13,266 nt of DNA from S5-A14a sp022766365 (GCA_050313295.1 JBNPLD010000026.1), one strand, 5' to 3'. Positions 5,256 to 13,163 are shown, counted from the stretch's first letter. Program-made: numbers and translations. The notes: a model not told the origin generated them from the sequence alone.

Positions 5256-6947
5256 ATGAATTTAGAAATTTTGAAAAACCGCATTAAGAATACGGGAGTT
5301 ATTCAAGAGGGTGATCGCATAGTTTTGGGTCTGTCAGGAGGGCCGGACTCTGTGTGTCTTTTTTATGTTCTGAATTCTTTAAAGGATGAGTTGAAATTAG
5401 ATATTCATTGCGTTCACATTAATCACGGCTTAAGGGGAAAGGACAGCGATGCAGACGAGGCTTTCGTAAAGACACTCTGCGAAAAATTTGAAATTCCTCT
5501 TATGGCAAGAAAAGTTAATTGCATTAAGCTTGCATCTCAATGGGGGCTGTCTACAGAAGAGACGGGTCGCAAAGTCAGATACAGAGCCTTTGCGGAATGT
5601 GCTTTTTCAATAATCGGAGATTCCGCTGACAGAGGGTCAGAGGATAAAGATTTTGTTAAAGAAAATTCAATGATGGCAGATCCGAAGAAATCGGTCAAGG
5701 TGAGCACGGGAATCAGAGGTTTAAACAGGAGTACCATTGGTGGGAAAGTGAGGCTTCCAAAGATAGCTATTGCACAGAATTTTGATGATCAGGCTGAAAC
5801 GATTCTGTATAGGATCGTCCGAGGTACCGGCATAGGAGGTCTTAAGGCTATGAGCCCTGAAAGTCGTTTAGACTCTGCCTATTATCGAGATTTATTGATC
5901 GATGGGAGAGGAAAAGTTAACTGCCCTTCCACGTTGAAGTCATCAGCCGGTTTCGCGGATTCTGTGTTTTTAACAGATTATCAAGGGCTTGAACTTAGGA
6001 TAATCAGACCTCTTTTAAACATTTCAAAAGAAGATATCCTTACTGCCCTGATGAATGAATCTATAAAATTTTGTTTGGATAAGACAAACAACGAAGCGGT
6101 TTATGCGAGAAATAAGATAAGGCTTAAAGTTATTCCGGAAATGCGGGAAATCAATCCTTCGGTTGGGGAGGCGATAGTTCGTCTGGGGAGGATTGCATCT
6201 GAAAGCGATGATTTTCTCGCTTGTGAATCAGAAAAGTTGATTGGAAGAATGAAACAGTCAGGGGAAATCATCAATGGAAACGATCATATTTCATTTTCGG
6301 TTCTTCCACTAATAAATTCTCACAGAGCATTAGCAAAGAAAATTTTATCTATGGCTATAAACAAGCTCGGACTGGAGGAGAATGTCAGCTATGATCATCT
6401 GGAAGGAATTTGGGCCTTACTGACCAGTCAAAACCCTTCGGCGCAGTTGGATCTTCCAGGTGGCTATGTAGCTTGCCGCTTGTATGAGAATATTGGGATT
6501 TTTTCGCCTGATTTTTTTTCGAGAACAGAAGATGACTTGAAGTTGAAAATTTCACCTCCCGGGGAAGCTAAGACATCTGCCGATTTTGTATCGGATAATA
6601 CGGAGGGAAATATTAATAGCAATTCTGATTACCAAAATGTAGAGATCTTTATCTCACAAAAAACTTTGGAAGATAGATACGGTAAAGGTATGCAACTTGT
6701 TTTGCGTTATCGAAGGCCCGGTGATTACATTTATCTTGCGAATGGTGACAGAAAAAAAATCAAGAATCTGCTGATTGATGATAAAGTTCCGAGAATTATG
6801 AGGAATTTTGTGCCACTTCTGGCGGTGGGTTCTGAGGTCATTTGGATAGGAGATATTTTTGGCAAGACAAAGGGGCGAGTTGCTCAGCATTTCAGGCTTA
6901 GGAGTCAGGAGGGGGACGACTTGTTAACTATTGAAATCTTAATGTGA
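5256..6947 (+). CDS. tilS: tRNA(Ile)-lysidine synthase TilS
   Basis: TilS uses ATP to attach lysine to C34 of the CAU-anticodon tRNA-Ile so that it reads AUA; it is essential in most bacteria. The N-terminal PP-loop ATPase motif is SGGPDS (27-32), followed by HINHGLRG (54-61). The second conserved site reads AQNFDDQAET (173-182), with Gln174 where most relatives have His. IIRPLL (249-254) and RNKIR (285-289) match the family. The C-terminal domain holds RYRRPGDYI (484-492), RKKIKNLLID (499-508) and VIWIGDIFG (528-536). At 563 residues it is clearly longer than the usual 430-480. Lysine- and serine-rich insertions lie at about 121-167 and 202-245, and a polar one at about 435-462. The ATG at 5256 was chosen because the upstream TTG (5238) lies inside the promoter. 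ftsH follows directly; the hpt gene often found between them is absent. Confidence 0.93.
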   Translation: MNLEILKNRIKNTGVIQEGDRIVLGLSGGPDSVCLFYVLNSLKDELKLDIHCVHINHGLRGKDSDADEAFVKTLCEKFEIPLMARKVNCIKLASQWGLSTEETGRKVRYRAFAECAFSIIGDSADRGSEDKDFVKENSMMADPKKSVKVSTGIRGLNRSTIGGKVRLPKIAIAQNFDDQAETILYRIVRGTGIGGLKAMSPESRLDSAYYRDLLIDGRGKVNCPSTLKSSAGFADSVFLTDYQGLELRIIRPLLNISKEDILTALMNESIKFCLDKTNNEAVYARNKIRLKVIPEMREINPSVGEAIVRLGRIASESDDFLACESEKLIGRMKQSGEIINGNDHISFSVLPLINSHRALAKKILSMAINKLGLEENVSYDHLEGIWALLTSQNPSAQLDLPGGYVACRLYENIGIFSPDFFSRTEDDLKLKISPPGEAKTSADFVSDNTEGNINSNSDYQNVEIFISQKTLEDRYGKGMQLVLRYRRPGDYIYLANGDRKKIKNLLIDDKVPRIMRNFVPLLAVGSEVIWIGDIFGKTKGRVAQHFRLRSQEGDDLLTIEILM

Positions 6948-6960
6948 ATATGATATCATA
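6931..6960 (+). promoter_or_regulatory. Candidate ftsH promoter overlapped by a perfect palindrome
   Basis: TTGAAA (6931-6936) and TATCAT (6954-6959) are 17 bp apart, each 5 of 6 to consensus, predicting a start near 6966 and a leader of about 32 nt before the TTG start of ftsH. The -10 lies inside a perfect 12-bp palindrome, TATGATATCATA (6949-6960), which could be an operator. The -35 lies in the end of tilS. Confidence 0.5.
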
Positions 6961-6997
6961 GTAGGGCTGTTTGACAGAAGGTAAGGAGGATTTTGAT

Positions 6998-9274
6998 TTG
7001 AAAAAATTCAGCAAGAATTTGATTATATATGTTGTCATATGTTTCATAATTTTGGGAATGGCATCGTATTTTAAAAATGGAGATTCAACTGAGAAACAAG
7101 TACCTTTCTCAACTATGGTTAAGTACCTAGAGAAGGAACAGGTTGTGGCAATAGATATTTCCGAAAGGAAGATTCGCGCTCAAATTATGACTGATAAGGA
7201 GCGTGCTGAAGCAGAGAATGCTGAAAAGAAACTGAAAGAACAGAGAAAGGAACAGGAAAAAGCCAGCAAGAGCAATGATCCAAACAAACAGGCCGAGGCT
7301 TTCCAAAAATCTCTCAATTCAATTTTCGGCGAACAGACAGATATCCCCCGGAAGAGATATGCAGTAACGTATGCACCGTATATTACTGAAATTTCCTGGC
7401 TGGAGGAGAATTATGTTTTTCCACAGCTGAAATCCGGAAAGATTAAGGAAATTACCACCAAGCCTCCTTCAATGATGGAAGGTTTCATGAATTTTCTTCC
7501 AACTTTAGTAATGGTTGGTGTAGCTGTTTTCTTGTTTGTAATGATGACTAGAGGAGGTCAGGGTAAGGCCTTCAGTTTCGGAAAGAGCAAAGCCAAACTT
7601 TATAAGGGTGATGGAAAGAAAATTTCCTTCGATGATGTGGCAGGTCTTCATGAAGAGAAAGAGGAACTCATGGAAATTGTTGATTTTCTCAAGGACCCGA
7701 TGAAGTACCGGCATTTGGGTGCCAGAATTCCTAAGGGCGTGTTGCTTGTAGGTCCTCCGGGAACAGGTAAAACTTACGTATCAAGAGCCACGGCCGGTGA
7801 AGCCGGAGTGCCGTTTTTCACAATCAGCGGTTCCGATTTTGTTGAAATGTTTGTTGGAGTGGGAGCCTCAAGGGTTAGAGATTTGTTTGATCAAGCAAAG
7901 AAAAATGCGCCTTGTATTGTGTTTATAGATGAGATTGATGCGGTTGGCCGTAAGAGAGGAGCAGGCCTGGGCGGTGGAAACGATGAGAGAGAGCAAACGC
8001 TTAACCAACTTCTGGTTGAGATGGACGGATTCGGAGAAAATTCAGGTGTAATAATAATGGCAGCCACCAACAGACCTGATGTTCTGGATCCTGCAATCTT
8101 AAGACCGGGAAGATTCGACAGGCAGATTGTGATAGGTATACCTGATGTCAAGGGACGAGAAGAAATCATTAAGGTTCATTCAAAGAATAAACCTATGGAT
8201 AAGGAAGTTTCTCCTAGCATTTTGGCAAGGAGAACGCCGGGATTTACTCCTGCAGATCTTGAGAACCTGCTTAACGAAGCGGCACTTTTGGCGGCAAGAA
8301 GAAACGGAACAAAGATCAGGATGACTGATGTTGAAGAGGCTACTACTAAGGTTATAGCAGGTCCTGCAAAGAAGAGCAGAGTAATTTCGGAAGAGGAACG
8401 AAGACTTACCGCTTACCACGAAGCAGGTCATGCAATTGTTATGAGATCAATTCCTGACTCTGACCCGGTACATCAGGTTACGATCGTACCCAGGGGAATG
8501 GCGGGCGGATTCACGATGTCTCTGCCGAAGAATGAGAGATTCTTCAAGACCAGGAAGGGCATGTTTAACGATATTCTACATCTTCTTGGGGGACGTGTTG
8601 CAGAACACCTGACACTTGAGGATATAAGTACCGGTGCATCTAACGATATTCAAAGAGCAACTGAGATTGCAAGAGATATGGTGACAAAGTATGGATTCAG
8701 TGAAAAGCTGGGTCCTGTGAACTACAGCGGTTCCGATGAGGTATTTCTGGGTAAAGATTTTTCTACTCGTCAGAATCATTCAGAAACTACTGCAGCTGAG
8801 ATTGATGAAGAAGTTAGACGAATCGTAGAAACGGCCTTTGAGGAGACCAAATCTATTTTGGAAGAAAATATGGAGAAGCTGGAAAGAGTTGCTCAGGCGC
8901 TTTTGAAGGTTGAAACCATCGATGGCAAACAGTTTGAAGCCCTATACAACGGAGAACTGGATCCGGAGACTTTGGAAAAGCAGGTCATAGAAGAGGAAAA
9001 GGCCATAGAAGAAGAAAATGCAAGAGATGCTGCAGAGCGTGAGAGAATGATGGCAGAAGCAAAGAAGAATATGCAGAAGTCTGAAAACATTGTTGCAGTT
9101 GCAGGGCCGGCCTTTGAAAAGACACCTGACGGGTTTAAGAGAAAGTTTTTGGTTATATCTGAAGAAGATAGAAAGGGTGACATGGAAGAAGCTCAGGATA
9201 CCGATAAGACACAAGATCAGAAGAAAGATTTGTGTCAAGAGAAGAATCAGGCTAACGATCAGGAAGAAAATTAG
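6998..9274 (+). CDS. ftsH: ATP-dependent zinc metalloprotease FtsH
   Basis: FtsH is a membrane-anchored hexameric AAA+ protease that degrades misassembled membrane proteins and regulators. Order of parts: first membrane helix (7-25), outer domain with a charged insert (about 64-115), second helix (168-184), AAA domain with Walker A GPPGTGKT (252-259), pore motif FVG (285-287), Walker B IVFIDEID (307-314), AATNRP (355-360) and arginine fingers R372 and R375, then the protease with HEAGH (474-478) and a probable third zinc ligand Asp550 in TGASND. The TTG at 6998 was chosen because AAGGAGG (6983-6989) lies eight bases before it and it yields the usual short N-terminus; a TTG at 6971 would add nine residues. 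At 758 residues it exceeds the usual 600-650, owing to the outer insert and a long polar Glu/Lys/Gln tail (about 660-758). Confidence 0.97.
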   Translation: MKKFSKNLIIYVVICFIILGMASYFKNGDSTEKQVPFSTMVKYLEKEQVVAIDISERKIRAQIMTDKERAEAENAEKKLKEQRKEQEKASKSNDPNKQAEAFQKSLNSIFGEQTDIPRKRYAVTYAPYITEISWLEENYVFPQLKSGKIKEITTKPPSMMEGFMNFLPTLVMVGVAVFLFVMMTRGGQGKAFSFGKSKAKLYKGDGKKISFDDVAGLHEEKEELMEIVDFLKDPMKYRHLGARIPKGVLLVGPPGTGKTYVSRATAGEAGVPFFTISGSDFVEMFVGVGASRVRDLFDQAKKNAPCIVFIDEIDAVGRKRGAGLGGGNDEREQTLNQLLVEMDGFGENSGVIIMAATNRPDVLDPAILRPGRFDRQIVIGIPDVKGREEIIKVHSKNKPMDKEVSPSILARRTPGFTPADLENLLNEAALLAARRNGTKIRMTDVEEATTKVIAGPAKKSRVISEEERRLTAYHEAGHAIVMRSIPDSDPVHQVTIVPRGMAGGFTMSLPKNERFFKTRKGMFNDILHLLGGRVAEHLTLEDISTGASNDIQRATEIARDMVTKYGFSEKLGPVNYSGSDEVFLGKDFSTRQNHSETTAAEIDEEVRRIVETAFEETKSILEENMEKLERVAQALLKVETIDGKQFEALYNGELDPETLEKQVIEEEKAIEEENARDAAERERMMAEAKKNMQKSENIVAVAGPAFEKTPDGFKRKFLVISEEDRKGDMEEAQDTDKTQDQKKDLCQEKNQANDQEEN

Positions 9275-9349
9275 AACAAACATAACTTCAAATATTAAAA
9301 TAAAAAATAAAACGAGTATACCTCACGGGAGGATCGGGAGGAAGAAAAG

Positions 9350-10954
9350 ATGAAAGTAACCATAGCAGACTGTTTGGAGATTGATACTTTAAGTCATGCT
9401 CAGATACTGGCAGGAAAGGCGCAAAGTCATAGGCGAGTTACCAGCGTTTCCGTAATGGAAGGTGGATCGGTCGATGCGATATTAGCTGAAAACGGTAAAC
9501 CGAATCAGCTGGTATTGACAAGCTTTCGCAGTTGTGGAACCAAGGATGAAGCAATGGAGGAAGCGTTCCAGATAAAAATCATCAAGAGCCTTGCGATGGC
9601 AAAAATAGCAGGCATTGTTGTATTCTGGAGAGACGGAGATCTATATTTAAAGGATAGAACGGTGGAGGTCGCAAGGGAGCTTGACCTGCCGTTGCTTTGT
9701 GTCAAGGATGTTAAAGGCGTTGATGTTAGATTTTTTGAAGTTATTGAAGGGGTTATGGATAAGATTCTCTATGGGGATAATTTCAGGAATGATCTCATAA
9801 CTAAGACCATATATCATCTGCTGAATTTTGAGAAGTATTCAAACTTTCAGACCGCTTTAAAGGAAGCTGCCATCAGCAATGATTTTCAGGTGATTCTTCT
9901 AAGCAAAGATTACAATCCCATTCTTACAGTGGAAACCAGGCATCAGGCTACGATTGAAGATGCTATAAGACTTGGGAAAGATAGGGATGTTGAAAAATCA
10001 GGGATATACACTTTTATAGATGTTAACGGCGTCCTGACATATTGGGGACCGATATCTGTAGACGGTCAGAAGCATTTCATATTCATCGTGGATAATGATG
10101 ATAACTATTCTGCCGGTGAAATTACAAAACTTGCAGAAATAATTGAAATTGCCATGGGCATGTGGAAGTTCACACCTGAAAGGGACGCGAAGGCTGATAT
10201 TATCAAGGCTCTTGGCAGGGGAAACTTAAGTTTAGCCTATTCACTGAGAAACGAACTTGGCATTGAGGACAAGCAGATTATAAGTGTTTTTCAGTGCCAG
10301 GATATAGATATCGCCCATGCTAACGAGCTTATCGATGACATGGTAAGCAAGCATGCAATCGATGTAATAAGAATATCCGGAGACGGTGAGATGCAGGGAA
10401 TGATATTCAAGAATGATCTTGTCGAAAGGGAATCCGAAGAAGAATCTGATAAGTCTCTGTGTTTGCAGCTGTTCTCAAAGATGAAAGAAGGATCTAAAGC
10501 TGTAAGAATTTTTCACTCAACAGGAATTGAAGGAATAGAGGGTGCTGTTGACGGATTCAGACTCATTACTGAAAATTGGATTTTTGTTGAGAATGTATTT
10601 CCATATAAGAGAGTTTTCACAAAATATGATATGACGCTTGTGAGCAACTGTATAAATATCAGAATGAAAAACCCCGGTCTTAAAAAAGCGTACATGGACC
10701 TCCTTGAACCGTTTCGCAAGGAACTGGGAGAACACAAGGCTAAGCAGCTTGTTGAAACTCTGGAAACCTTTGTTTTGGATGCTGGCTTGAATAGCTCTAA
10801 GACGGCCAGCTTCATGGGTATTCATACCAATACGGTACAGTACAGGCTGAAGAGAATTAATGAGGTGCTGGGTGCTGAAATTACAGGGAATAGGATAATT
10901 CCCGGTTTAACCATTGCTCTGGCTCTCAAGAGACTTGAAAATGCCGACAAGTAA
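9350..10954 (+). CDS. PucR-family transcriptional regulator
   Basis: A 534-residue regulator of PucR type. The N-terminal domain (about 1-135) matches the purine catabolism regulator-like family, starting KVTIADCLEIDTLSHAQILA, including LVLTSF (54-59) and the LDLPLL stretch (111-116). The middle is a probable ligand- or signal-sensing region without motifs that I can name. The C-terminal helix-turn-helix (about 465-525) has the family pattern, with NSSKTASFMGIHTNTVQYRL (481-500) and KRINEVLG (501-508). Relatives control purine or amino-acid use, often in response to a metabolite; the target here cannot be told from sequence. GGGAGG precedes the ATG. It lies 75 bp after ftsH and 34 bp before coaX, on the same strand, so it is probably cotranscribed with housekeeping genes. 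The preceding spacer is very A-rich and could hold a promoter, but I see no clear one. Confidence 0.88.
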   Translation: MKVTIADCLEIDTLSHAQILAGKAQSHRRVTSVSVMEGGSVDAILAENGKPNQLVLTSFRSCGTKDEAMEEAFQIKIIKSLAMAKIAGIVVFWRDGDLYLKDRTVEVARELDLPLLCVKDVKGVDVRFFEVIEGVMDKILYGDNFRNDLITKTIYHLLNFEKYSNFQTALKEAAISNDFQVILLSKDYNPILTVETRHQATIEDAIRLGKDRDVEKSGIYTFIDVNGVLTYWGPISVDGQKHFIFIVDNDDNYSAGEITKLAEIIEIAMGMWKFTPERDAKADIIKALGRGNLSLAYSLRNELGIEDKQIISVFQCQDIDIAHANELIDDMVSKHAIDVIRISGDGEMQGMIFKNDLVERESEEESDKSLCLQLFSKMKEGSKAVRIFHSTGIEGIEGAVDGFRLITENWIFVENVFPYKRVFTKYDMTLVSNCINIRMKNPGLKKAYMDLLEPFRKELGEHKAKQLVETLETFVLDAGLNSSKTASFMGIHTNTVQYRLKRINEVLGAEITGNRIIPGLTIALALKRLENADK

Positions 10955-10988
10955 AAAATTACAAACAAAAAGCGGAAGGAAGACAAAA

Positions 10989-11810
10989 ATGCTGCTAGCT
11001 TTTGATATAGGTAATACAAATATAGTTCTTGGAGTCTTTAATAAAGAGGGAGAACTGAAAACCAGTTGGAGAATTAAGACGGACGCCCAAAAAAGTACGG
11101 ATGAGTACGGTATGATTGTAAATCAGTTATTTGAATTTGAAGGCATCAAAATGGAAGAAATTGATGACATAATTATTTCTACGGTGGTACCATCTGTGCT
11201 TTTTACAATTCAACACCTGTCCCAAAAGTATTTTGGGATAAATTCCATCGTCATAGCATCAGGTGTGAAAACCGGGCTGAAAATTAAATATGATAATCCA
11301 AAGCAGGTTGGTGCAGACAGAATTGTTAATGCTGTTGCCGCATACGAAAAGTTCGGAGGACCTGTAATCGTTATAGACTTTGGTACAGCCACCACTTTTT
11401 GCGCAATTTCAAGAAATGCGGAATACCTGGGAGGAACAATAGCACCCGGCGTCAAGATTTCAGCCGAATCACTATTTGAGAAAACATCTAAGTTACCCAA
11501 GGTTGAGCTTGAGGATCCGAATCATGCTATTTGTAGGAATACTATTCAAAGCATGCAGGCGGGGTTATTGTATAGCCATATGGGAATGGTGGAATATGTT
11601 GTTGCCAAGATGAAAAAGGAACTTGCAGAGTATGATCCTGAAGCACCGGAAGCTAAAGTTATTGCAACCGGAGGGCTTGCCGGTATGATAGAAGCAGGTG
11701 TCGGCTGTATAGATGAGATCGAAAGGATGTTGACATTAGAAGGATTACGGTTAATTTATGATAAAAACAAGTATCAGTATAAAAACCGAAAAAAGGTGGA
11801 ATGCAGATAG
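10989..11810 (+). CDS. coaX: Type III pantothenate kinase CoaX
   Basis: CoaX phosphorylates pantothenate in the first step of coenzyme A synthesis. It belongs to the ASKHA fold, usually needs a monovalent cation and is not feedback-inhibited by CoA. The 273-residue protein shows the N-terminal phosphate loop FDIGNTN (5-11), the pantothenate site with NPKQVGADRIVNA (103-115, catalytic Asp110), the second phosphate motif DFGTATTF (130-137), GGTIAPG (148-154) and ATGGLAGMI (226-234). The ATG at 10989 was chosen: GGAAGGA (10974-10980) lies eight bases upstream and the protein then begins with the family MLLAFDIGNTN; a longer frame from 10914 would run into the end of the PucR gene. The last dozen residues (KYQYKNRKKVECR) extend past the usual family end and overlap the annotated start of the dus gene. 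Confidence 0.95.
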   Translation: MLLAFDIGNTNIVLGVFNKEGELKTSWRIKTDAQKSTDEYGMIVNQLFEFEGIKMEEIDDIIISTVVPSVLFTIQHLSQKYFGINSIVIASGVKTGLKIKYDNPKQVGADRIVNAVAAYEKFGGPVIVIDFGTATTFCAISRNAEYLGGTIAPGVKISAESLFEKTSKLPKVELEDPNHAICRNTIQSMQAGLLYSHMGMVEYVVAKMKKELAEYDPEAPEAKVIATGGLAGMIEAGVGCIDEIERMLTLEGLRLIYDKNKYQYKNRKKVECR

Positions 11811-12759
11811 TTCCATTGGAGATTTTAAACCTGATAATCCTTTCTTCTTGGCACCCCTTGCCGGTGTGACAGATGCTCCTACAAGACTTATATTTGGTGA
11901 AATGGGAGCAGGACTTGTCTATTCCGAGATGGTCTCCGCTAAAGGGATGCATTATGGGGACAAGAAAACAAAACAGCTTTTAGATATTCTTCCAAATGAA
12001 GCACCTGTTGCTTTTCAGATTTTTGGAAATGATCCCGGGATAATGGCAGAGGCTGCACATAACCTTGAATCACGAGGGAATGTCATGATTGATGTAAATA
12101 TGGGCTGCCCGGTACCTAAGGTATTCAAAAATGGAGACGGAGCTGCTCTTCTGAAAGATCCGAATAAATGTAGCGATATAATACGCGAGATGAAGAAGGT
12201 TTCATCAAAACCGATAACTGCCAAGATCAGATTGGGTATCAATGATTCTTCAATTAATTGTGTAGAGGTTGCAAAAGCCCTGGAGGAAGGAGGAGCAGAC
12301 GCTGTATGTGTTCATGGTCGCACCCGTGAGGCATATTATTCAGGAAAAGCGGACTATGGATGGATTGCTAAGGTTAAGGAAGCGGTAAAAATCCCGGTTA
12401 TCGGGAATGGTGACATTATAGATATAGAATCCTGCAAGAGAATGTTTGAGGAAACAGGAGTTGATTTTGTCATGATCGGCCGAGGTGCTCTTGGAAATCC
12501 ATGGATTTTTGATGAATTGAATGCGTGGTGGAGAGGGATTAGAATACCGGAACCCCCTTCACGTGATGCTTTGAAGGCTATGATGATGAGACATGCCAGG
12601 TCCCTGATTACATATAAAGGTGAGCGAATAGCTGTGAACGAGCTTAAAAAGCATTTGGCTTGGTACACGAAGGGGCAGTTTGCAGGCAATGAGTTTCGAA
12701 GAAGGATAAATTCTATTTCTGATGCCGATGAGCTTTTCGATGCGATTGAAAGTTGGTAA
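11758..12759 (+). CDS. dusB: tRNA dihydrouridine synthase, DusB-like
   Basis: This FMN enzyme reduces uridine to dihydrouridine in the tRNA D-loop. The barrel begins NPFFLAPLAGVTD (27-39). The catalytic Cys117 sits in NMGCPVPKV (114-122), the active-site Lys156 in TAKIRLG (154-160), and VHGRTR is at 185-190. FMN phosphate is bound by GNGDI (216-220) and MIGRGALGNPW (239-249), and a helical tRNA-binding domain follows. Its 333 residues are near normal. The start is doubtful: the only in-frame ATG upstream of the conserved part (11758) overlaps coaX by 53 bp and has AAGGA 13 bases away, too far. A better-placed ATG at 11801 is out of frame by one base. Adding one G at 11810 would give MQIGSIGDFKPDNPF, a typical family N-terminus. 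So either the start at 11758 is used or there is an indel. The dusB rather than another Dus name rests on context (ftsH-coaX-dus) and overall likeness. Confidence 0.9.
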   Translation: MIKTSISIKTEKRWNADSSIGDFKPDNPFFLAPLAGVTDAPTRLIFGEMGAGLVYSEMVSAKGMHYGDKKTKQLLDILPNEAPVAFQIFGNDPGIMAEAAHNLESRGNVMIDVNMGCPVPKVFKNGDGAALLKDPNKCSDIIREMKKVSSKPITAKIRLGINDSSINCVEVAKALEEGGADAVCVHGRTREAYYSGKADYGWIAKVKEAVKIPVIGNGDIIDIESCKRMFEETGVDFVMIGRGALGNPWIFDELNAWWRGIRIPEPPSRDALKAMMMRHARSLITYKGERIAVNELKKHLAWYTKGQFAGNEFRRRINSISDADELFDAIESW

Positions 12760-12931
12760 CTGCATAAGTTCCTGATGGAGAGTATCTGACAGATGAGCAA
12801 GTCTTGTCGATGAAATGTGTGGCTGTAAGGAAGCAGCAGCTTAGAAATGACAGAACAAAGGATTTATCATGGCAGTTCCCATCGAATTCGGCCTGATAAT
12901 GAGATTTTCTTTATAATCTGTTTATTTGTTG
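12760..12931 (+). other. Non-coding spacer between dus and the tRNA cluster
   Basis: I find no reading frame with a ribosome binding site; the longest obvious one (ATG at 12811, 28 codons) lacks a Shine-Dalgarno sequence. A short hairpin ATCTG-A-CAGAT (about 12784-12794) has no T tract, so I cannot point to a clear terminator for the dus transcript. The genes greA and lysS, common after dusB in related gene orders, are absent here. Confidence 0.5.
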
Positions 12932-12984
12932 TTGACAAACATAACGTATATGATGTATAATAACTCTTGTCGCTGAAATGAGTG
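12801..12984 (+). repeat. Imperfect 21-bp direct repeat around the tRNA promoter
   Basis: The stretch at 12801-12821 (GTCTTGTCGATGAAATGTGT and one more G) recurs at 12964-12984 with 18 of 21 bases identical (TCTTGTCG, one variable base, TGAAATG, one variable base, GTG). The second copy covers the expected transcription start of the tRNA operon. The flanks are not similar. Function unknown. Confidence 0.5.
12932..12961 (+). promoter_or_regulatory. Consensus promoter of the tRNA cluster
   Basis: A perfect TTGACA (12932-12937) and a perfect TATAAT (12956-12961) are 18 bp apart. Transcription should start near 12968, about 23 nt before the tRNA-Asn gene. Full-consensus hexamers fit a highly expressed stable-RNA operon. 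Confidence 0.85.
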
Positions 12985-12990
12985 ATACGT

Positions 12991-13065
12991 TCCGAGGTAG
13001 CTCAATGGTGGAGCAACCGGCTGTTAACCGGTAGGCTGTGGGTTCGAGCCCCACCCTCGGAGCCA
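12991..13065 (+). tRNA. tRNA-Asn (GTT)
   Basis: A full cloverleaf can be drawn. Acceptor stem TCCGAGG (12991-12997) pairs with CCTCGGA (13055-13061), discriminator G13062, encoded CCA 13063-13065. The D stem is GCTC/GAGC. Anticodon stem ACCGG/CCGGT encloses loop CTGTTAA with anticodon GTT at 13023-13025. T stem GTGGG/CCCAC encloses TTCGAGC. No mismatches. Confidence 0.97.
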
Positions 13066-13074
13066 ATTTTAGAA

Positions 13075-13163
13075 GCCGGAGTGGCGGAATTGGCAGACGC
13101 CCAGGACTTAAAATCCTGTGGTCTTAATTGACCGTACCGGTTCGATCCCGGTCTCCGGCACCA
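13075..13163 (+). tRNA. tRNA-Leu (TAA)
   Basis: Acceptor stem GCCGGAG (13075-13081) pairs with CTCCGGC (13153-13159), discriminator A13160, as expected for leucine, and encoded CCA at 13161-13163. Anticodon stem CAGGA/TCCTG encloses loop CTTAAAA with TAA at 13109-13111. A long variable arm (about 13119-13136) marks it as class II, and the T arm has GGTTCGATCCC. It follows tRNA-Asn by 9 bp, in the same transcript. Confidence 0.96.

Noticed and set aside
6971..6997. Upstream TTG start for ftsH
   Set aside because: The strong AAGGAGG at 6983-6989 lies downstream of it and is ideally spaced for the TTG at 6998, which also gives the usual FtsH N-terminus.
8893..9283. Long - strand open frames (96 and 113 codons) opposite the 3' end of ftsH
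   Set aside because: They mirror the Glu/Lys-rich codons of the FtsH tail on the other strand, have no ribosome binding site, and overlap a certain gene.
10914..10988. 25-codon N-terminal extension of CoaX
   Set aside because: It overlaps the PucR gene, has no ribosome binding site and precedes the family start MLLAFDIGNTN, which has GGAAGGA in front.
12811..12897. 28-codon open frame between dus and the tRNAs
   Set aside because: No ribosome binding site, no recognisable composition or motif.
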